16,826 bases of DNA, taken from the NCBI GenBank assembly GCA_947630525.1, contig CANRHW010000008.1:1-16826 (forward strand), given 5' to 3'. Every line of letters begins with the position of its first letter. Within the stretch, counting starts at the first letter, position 1. This DNA comes from an uncultured Clostridia bacterium. GTDB lineage: Bacteria; Bacillota; Clostridia; UMGS1883. Of the stretch, positions 13,964 to 16,826 are shown in pieces. The notes under the pieces were generated by a model. The model ran no database searches, was not told the DNA's origin, and was given only the letters and a program-made list of their open reading frames with translations. The position numbers and the translations under genes are program-made.

Positions 13964-15052
13964 TCAAAGTAGCGCCTTGACGCGCTCGACAAGAAAATCT
14001 GACACGTTATATATATCATCAATACTGTCAAGGATGTACTTTTGATTTTCCCCTTTGCTGTCAGGAATGATTAAATAATTAATATTTTCCTTTAGGAATA
14101 CCCGGCAAATCCAGCGGGTGACTTTTCCATCGAGCAAAACTCCAAAATAGCTGTGAGTATCCTTATATGTAATTCTGCTCACATCAACGTAGTTATGCAG
14201 GATAGACTTTATAATATAATAGCTTTGGATTTCTTCAACAGTTGTTTCTATTCCATCGGATTCGACTTCCGGAGACTCAGGCTGTTCATTAGCTGCAACG
14301 ACGGGAGATTCATCAGGGGCAGGCTGGATTGTTGCAGTATCATTGGTTTGCAGGGCCGACTTCAAACGGTCGTTGACCAACTCGTTCATATACATACTTA
14401 TTGACTTTTTTACAATGGGTTTGAATTTATCCACAATGTTTTGGGTCAATCTGCCCGAGTAAATTTCCGATGTAATCAATAGCTTCACAAAAGCGTCTGA
14501 CGGTGAGGTTAATTCGTCCCGAAGAACGTGCTTAAACATACTGGTATACTTCAAGTCAGAGGCTGTATTTATGATATTGTCAACATCAAAGTTATCTTTT
14601 TTGAACTTTGATAGCTCAACGATATCACTGTCACGTAAGTCAAGAAGATTTACTTCCAAAAATGGACTCAGATCCATTTTGTTCGGTTCATCGAGATCGG
14701 TGAAGAAACGGTATAGAACACCATTAGTTAATATGGCAAATTTTGCTTTAGAAGTAGCAAAATAACGAAAAAGCTGAGAACTGTGCTTTTTTAGGCTTTC
14801 TGTAATGGCCTTCGCCTCAATAAGAATAATGGGTTCGTTATTTAATATTATTGCGTAATCGACCTTTTCACCCTTTTTTATTCCGACATCAGCCACATAT
14901 TCAGGAACAAATTCCGATGGATTGAACACGTCATATCCTAATATCTGGAAAAAAGGCATAATAAGAGCGGTTTTTGTGGCCTCCTCGGTAGCGACGCTTT
15001 CCCTTAGTGTGGACACTCGGTTCACAAAATTTTTAATTTTTTCTTCAAACAC
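13964..15052 (-). CDS. Orphan type I restriction HsdR N-terminal-domain protein
   Basis: The 362-residue protein has an HsdR_N-type nuclease domain in residues 1-150. A PD-(D/E)xK-like core is seen as Asp65 in GEKVDYAIIL and Glu79/Lys81 in ILIEAKA, followed by the family's SSQLFRYFATSKAKFAILTNGVLYRFF. Residues 160-235 are helical, about 240-275 a Pro/Glu-rich linker, and 275-362 a compact C-terminal domain (TYKDTHSYFGVLLDGKVTRWICRVFLKENINYLIIPD) that looks like a substrate- or nucleic-acid-binding module. There is no helicase part and no HsdM or HsdS nearby, so it is a stand-alone member of this group (COG4748-like). The GTG start at 15052 is backed by AAAGGAGAG 6 bases upstream. A defence role is plausible but unproven. 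Confidence 0.85.
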   Translation of the reverse strand: MFEEKIKNFVNRVSTLRESVATEEATKTALIMPFFQILGYDVFNPSEFVPEYVADVGIKKGEKVDYAIILNNEPIILIEAKAITESLKKHSSQLFRYFATSKAKFAILTNGVLYRFFTDLDEPNKMDLSPFLEVNLLDLRDSDIVELSKFKKDNFDVDNIINTASDLKYTSMFKHVLRDELTSPSDAFVKLLITSEIYSGRLTQNIVDKFKPIVKKSISMYMNELVNDRLKSALQTNDTATIQPAPDESPVVAANEQPESPEVESDGIETTVEEIQSYYIIKSILHNYVDVSRITYKDTHSYFGVLLDGKVTRWICRVFLKENINYLIIPDSKGENQKYILDSIDDIYNVSDFLVERVKALL

Positions 15053-15100
15053 TTTAATCTCTCCTTTGTATATTTAAATATATTATTCCATCTTTAATAA

Positions 15101-15409
15101 CTAAGCCATTTTTGCAGTGTCTTGCTTATATTTTTCGCCTTTGAGCATCTGTTTCATTTCTCCGCGGATTTCAGCGCGGTCAATATCGTCAAGAGCCTCA
15201 TACATTGCCATACTGCCGTCTTTGACAAAGATTGGCGGTTCTTTTTTTGCCTCATCTCCGACTTGATCTAAGGTCGCAATTCCAAGTTCAAGAAGTTTTA
15301 TTATTGCTTTAGTCTGAGTGGGGAATTTGTTTCTGTGCCAAAAATCATTGATTTGTTGATACATTTCCTCTGACATGGTGACGGAAAATCTGGGTCGATT
15401 TGTTCCCAT
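15101..15409 (-). CDS. Ribbon-helix-helix (CopG/Arc-like) protein 1
   Basis: The 102-residue protein begins MGTNRPRFSVTMSEEMYQQI: a beta strand RFSVTM followed by two helices up to about residue 48, typical of RHH repressors that bind DNA as dimers. The C-terminal half (about 55-102) is charged and helical and may be a tetramer or partner interface. The frame is open further upstream, but AAGGAGG eight bases before ATG 15409 decides the start. Its promoter is at 15441-15469. It heads the minus-strand run to the HsdR-N-like gene 48 bp downstream and is divergent from a second RHH gene, with shared box repeats suggesting self- or cross-regulation. Confidence 0.85.
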   Translation of the reverse strand: MGTNRPRFSVTMSEEMYQQINDFWHRNKFPTQTKAIIKLLELGIATLDQVGDEAKKEPPIFVKDGSMAMYEALDDIDRAEIRGEMKQMLKGEKYKQDTAKMA

Positions 15410-15440
15410 TATTTTTGCCTCCTTTTTTGTTTCTAAATAC

Positions 15441-15469
15441 AATATACACCAACTCACCAAAAATGTCAA
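15441..15469 (-). promoter_or_regulatory. Promoter of RHH gene 1 (minus strand)
   Basis: On the minus strand TTGACA (15469-15464), a 17-bp spacer and TATATT (15446-15441). The spacer contains GGTGA and TGGTG, the complement of the CACCA boxes found across this region. Confidence 0.88.
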
Positions 15470-15555
15470 GAAAAATTTCACCACTTTTTCAAATTTTCTC
15501 TTGACATTTCACCACTGATGTGGTATTATGGGATTAGAAGTTCACCAATGGTGAA
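15447..15555. promoter_or_regulatory. Operator-like CACCA boxes between the divergent RHH genes
   Basis: TTTCACCAC occurs exactly at 15476-15484 and 15507-15515, 31 bp apart (about three helix turns). Related boxes are CACCA at 15447 and TCACCA at 15454. Two are palindromic: ACCAC-TGAT-GTGGT at 15511-15524, between -35 and -10 of the plus promoter, and TTCACC-AAT-GGTGAA at 15541-15555, just after its start. Short inverted boxes repeated over both promoters are typical of RHH autorepressors. Confidence 0.7.
15501..15529 (+). promoter_or_regulatory. Promoter of RHH gene 2 and peptide A
   Basis: TTGACA at 15501-15506, a 17-bp spacer and TATTAT at 15524-15529. The -35 boxes of the two divergent promoters are 31 bp apart. 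Confidence 0.88.
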
Positions 15556-15580
15556 AAATATAATGAAAGAGGTGCATTTT

Positions 15581-15754
15581 ATGAATGATTCCAAAAGAAT
15601 GAGCATTTCCCTGACGGACGATATGGAACAGGCAATAGTCAATCTTAGAAAAACAGACAGATTTTGCCGGTCCTCGTACTCTGAAATCATTCGGGAATTG
15701 CTGCGAGCAGGTTTAAAGGCTATGGACATTGACCAAACAGAAAAAGCGTCATGA
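15581..15754 (+). CDS. Ribbon-helix-helix (CopG/ParD-like) protein 2
   Basis: The 57-residue protein is essentially one RHH domain: strand RMSISLTDD near residues 6-14, helix A MEQAIVNLRKTD and helix B SSYSEIIRELLRAGLKAM. The size fits antitoxin or small repressor RHH proteins. The ATG at 15581 follows AAAGAGGTG 6 bases upstream; longer in-frame starts lie in the operator region and are rejected. Its stop TGA overlaps an ATG in ATGA, where the conserved leader of peptide A begins, so the two are one transcription unit. It may repress both divergent promoters. Confidence 0.85.
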   Translation: MNDSKRMSISLTDDMEQAIVNLRKTDRFCRSSYSEIIRELLRAGLKAMDIDQTEKAS

Positions 15755-15807
15755 CGAACGCACGACGCTTGGCACAAGCTACCAAAGGGGGTGAGGGCGG
15801 GATGAAG
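15748..15807 (+). repeat. 60-bp leader repeat, copy A (with 16310-16369)
   Basis: 54 of 60 bases match copy B with no gaps. The block includes the core GAACGCACGACGCTTGGCAC and the extended Shine-Dalgarno AAAGGGGGTGA, and ends on the peptide ATG-AAG. After this point the two copies diverge. Confidence 0.95.
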
Positions 15808-15900
15808 AAATTTTTTAAAGAGTATGGGCTTACGATTTTGTCATCAGCGATAACAGCATTTCTGACAGCTGTTGTAATATCGGTATTAGATTGTATGTGA
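15802..15900 (+). CDS. Small hydrophobic peptide A (candidate toxin-like membrane peptide)
   Basis: The 32-residue product is a basic MKKFFKEYG start followed by one membrane helix (about residues 10-29, LTILSSAITAFLTAVVISVL) and DCM. The ATG at 15802 is chosen because AAAGGGGGTGA, able to pair over about ten bases with 16S rRNA, ends 7 bases upstream. The frame is also open from ATG 15751, which would give 49 residues beginning MTNARRLAQATKGGEGG. It has no homologue I recognise; size, charge and single helix resemble type I toxins and holin-like peptides. The last 71 bases are antisense to the 3' end of the winged-helix membrane gene on the other strand. It is probably expressed with RHH gene 2. 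Confidence 0.6.
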   Translation: MKKFFKEYGLTILSSAITAFLTAVVISVLDCM

Positions 15901-16243
15901 TAATAGTTGTAATGAAAGAGACAACTATCGGAAGGACAAAACTTTGGAGCAAAAAGCGGCGGGTATTTTCACGCTTTTGCCGGCGATAGTCCTGAAGGGC
16001 ACGGACGCCGGGCTCGGCAATGCGATATATGCCGAGATGAGTGACGGTTATGTCACCGGCGTCGCTTATCCGTTGGGTGGTATCTTCGGCAATATAGCCC
16101 ATATCATAAGCCAAAAAGCTTATGCGGGCATCTATGGACGGCGAATATTTTTTAAACTTTTTGTCAATCTGAGCGCGGCTCACCGATACGGAATTACCGA
16201 TGTAGCCGAGAAGCTTGTAGTCAATGGCGGTTGGTTCCGACAT
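15830..16243 (-). CDS. Winged-helix-like protein with C-terminal membrane anchor
   Basis: The 137-residue product has an N-terminal helical domain (about 5-85) that reads like a winged helix: helices around AIDYKLLGYIG and SRAQIDKKF, then ISFLAYDMGYIAED and the wing-like ITVTHLGIYRIAEPGVRAL. A basic linker DYRRQKRENTRRF (85-97) leads to a membrane helix (about 98-122), with the short C-terminus outside or re-entrant. The family is not recognised. ATG 16243 is chosen over a GTG three codons upstream because AAAGGGGAGTGA is correctly spaced from it. The promoter at 16276-16304 shares a 14-nt core with that of the next minus-strand gene. Its 3' end overlaps peptide A on the opposite strand. Confidence 0.75.
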   Translation of the reverse strand: MSEPTAIDYKLLGYIGNSVSVSRAQIDKKFKKYSPSIDARISFLAYDMGYIAEDTTQRISDAGDITVTHLGIYRIAEPGVRALQDYRRQKRENTRRFLLQSFVLPIVVSFITTIITYNLIPILQQLSEMLLSLMTKS

Positions 16244-16275
16244 GAAAATCACTCCCCTTTTTGTATTTCAATTTT

Positions 16276-16304
16276 ATCATAGCATTAATCGGGAGAGGTG
16301 TCAA
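16276..16304 (-). promoter_or_regulatory. Promoter of the winged-helix membrane gene, with shared box
   Basis: On the minus strand TTGACA (16304-16299), a 17-bp spacer and TATGAT (16281-16276). The block CCGATTAATGCTAT (16292-16279) is identical in the promoter at 16724-16752 and spans the spacer end and the -10 start. Confidence 0.88.
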
Positions 16305-16309
16305 GGGAA

Positions 16310-16369
16310 GTCGTGATGAACGCACGACGCTTGGCACAAACCACCAAAGGGGGTGATGACGGGATGAAG
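16310..16369 (+). repeat. 60-bp leader repeat, copy B (with 15748-15807)
   Basis: Matches copy A at 54 of 60 positions. It begins 6 bp after the promoter of the oppositely oriented gene. No convincing plus-strand promoter is seen just upstream (TTGTAT at 16261 with ATTAAT at 16284 is weak). Confidence 0.95.
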
Positions 16370-16474
16370 TTTTTTAACTCGGCGGCCGAGCTTATTCGCC
16401 GCCAAAGCACTTTGTCTAAGATTAGCTTTGTGGTGGCGGTAATCGCACTCATAGTGTCGGTGGCGAAGGGTTAG
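16364..16474 (+). CDS. Small hydrophobic peptide B (candidate toxin-like membrane peptide)
   Basis: The 36-residue product has an amphipathic basic start (MKFFNSAAELIRRQSTLSK) and a membrane helix (about 19-34, ISFVVAVIALIVSVA) ending in KG. It shares MK-FF and the whole leader with peptide A but little else. AAAGGGGGTGA with 7-base spacing marks ATG 16364; an in-frame start at 16316 would add MNARRLAQTTKGGDDG. Its stop overlaps the stop of the minus-strand gene by 3-4 bases, tail to tail. The C-terminal ALIVSVAKG resembles small holin-like toxins in general character only. Confidence 0.6.
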   Translation: MKFFNSAAELIRRQSTLSKISFVVAVIALIVSVAKG

Positions 16475-16698
16475 AAAAAAGATTTTATAAAAGACGCTAT
16501 GGATATAACGAGAGCCAGTAGTGCTATTAGATTATTTTTGAGCCATACAGAGATGGCGGATATGCGAGATTTGCGCAATTTCTTTCGATGGTTTATCCTC
16601 ATCTGAGCATTGATAGCCGCTTTTTCCTTTTCTGTAAAATGTTCCGGATTAGCAATGGCCTCGTAAATAGTTTCTAGCGATATCTTGTTTTTGGACAT
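16471..16698 (-). CDS. Small protein with C-terminal membrane helix
   Basis: The 75-residue product has an acidic helical front (SLETIYEAIANPEHFTEKEK), a strongly basic middle (INHRKKLRKSR, about 35-45) and a C-terminal membrane helix (about 56-72, NLIALLALVISIASFI) with a short KSFF tail. This is a charged cytosolic part plus tail anchor, the same plan as the 137-residue gene at 15830-16243 without its winged helix. GGAGG with 10-base spacing supports ATG 16698. Its promoter at 16724-16752 carries the shared 14-nt box. It is convergent with peptide B. I do not recognise the family. Confidence 0.7.
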   Translation of the reverse strand: MSKNKISLETIYEAIANPEHFTEKEKAAINAQMRINHRKKLRKSRISAISVWLKNNLIALLALVISIASFIKSFF

Positions 16699-16723
16699 TT
16701 AATACTTGCCTCCATTCGAGGTG

Positions 16724-16752
16724 AGTATAGCATTAATCGGACGTGAAGTCAA
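16724..16752 (-). promoter_or_regulatory. Promoter of the 75-residue membrane protein gene, with shared box
   Basis: On the minus strand TTGACT (16752-16747), a 17-bp spacer and TATACT (16729-16724). It contains CCGATTAATGCTAT (16740-16727), identical to the promoter at 16276-16304. Beyond it, to 16826, the sequence is A-rich with no gene or repeat copy seen. Confidence 0.88.
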
Positions 16753-16826
16753 GACCAGCTATAAAAAGTCAATAGGAAAAACAAAAAAATTTTCATAACC
16801 CCAGGAAAATGAATAACACATTTTTT

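Noticed and set aside
15410..15484. Longer start for RHH gene 1 with a hydrophobic N-terminus
   Set aside because: That part overlaps the gene's own promoter; AAGGAGG points to ATG 15409.
15518..15580. Longer start for RHH gene 2 (frame open from 15518)
   Set aside because: The extra 21 codons run through the -10 region and the operator palindrome and have no ribosome binding site; ATG 15581 has one.
15901..15930. Hairpin ATAGTTGT...ACAACTAT after peptide A as a terminator
   Set aside because: The 8-bp AT-rich stem has no T-run and lies within the coding region of the opposite gene; it may be chance or only a weak 3' structure.
15944..16282. Plus-strand frame of 112 codons opposite the winged-helix membrane gene
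   Set aside because: It has no ribosome binding site and is the antisense shadow of a gene with a good promoter, ribosome binding site and a membrane anchor.
15748..16369. Insertion sequence or CRISPR-type repeat
   Set aside because: There are only two copies 562 bp apart, no terminal inverted repeats, no transposase and no regular spacers; the repeats are leaders of genes.
11369..16826. A second copy of the tRNA-Pro 3' end (attR) inside the window
   Set aside because: No stretch matching GGTTCAAGTCCCGTCACTCC was found downstream; the right end must lie beyond the window.

Overview
The window looks like a chromosome segment from a Gram-positive Clostridia-type bacterium (probably Oscillospirales, an inference), with a mobile element inserted at a tRNA-Pro gene. 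The evidence is the gene order rplS-lepB-rbgA-rnhB-yraN, the block ecfA1-ecfA2-ecfT-truA, DUF5711- and CvpA-type proteins, strong AGGAG ribosome binding sites and sigma-A promoters with 17-bp spacers. Positions 1-11,200 are GC-rich, yet isoleucine is often coded by ATA. From about 11,400 the sequence is visibly richer in A+T and most genes switch to the minus strand.

Region 1 (1-11,171, all plus strand) is core genome. It holds the end of a flotillin-type gene with its terminator and a CNNM/CorC-type membrane transporter with its own promoter. Next is rplS with a promoter and a structured leader, followed by lepB, rbgA, rnhB, yraN and a class I methyltransferase. The energising module of an ECF vitamin transporter (ecfA1, ecfA2, ecfT) follows, translationally coupled to truA, a DUF5711-type protein and a CvpA-type membrane protein. 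No substrate-binding S component is present. The themes are ribosome assembly, tRNA modification, protein export and vitamin import.

Region 2 (11,251-11,401) is a tRNA-Pro(CGG) gene with a consensus promoter, encoded CCA and a strong terminator.

Region 3 (about 11,401-16,826) is the left part of an integrated element. A tyrosine integrase reads toward the tRNA. Upstream of it on the same strand lie a RhuM-family gene, a small basic protein, an orphan HsdR-N type nuclease-like protein and a ribbon-helix-helix (RHH) protein. rhuM is bracketed by two related terminator-like repeats; the one nearest int is preceded by a perfect plus-strand promoter and probably ends a small RNA of about 70 nt. 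The first RHH gene is divergent from a second RHH gene, and the two share an operator-like region with repeated TTTCACCAC boxes.

The most unusual part is 15,748-16,752. A two-gene convergent module occurs twice in tandem. Each copy has a plus-strand hydrophobic peptide of 32 or 36 residues behind a 60-nt leader that is 90% identical between copies and carries an extended Shine-Dalgarno. Each also has a minus-strand protein with a C-terminal membrane segment, driven by a promoter sharing a 14-nt identical core. The coding parts differ, so regulatory DNA is conserved and the cargo is swapped. This resembles type I toxin loci or a small membrane defence module in layout. The right end of the element is not in the window.
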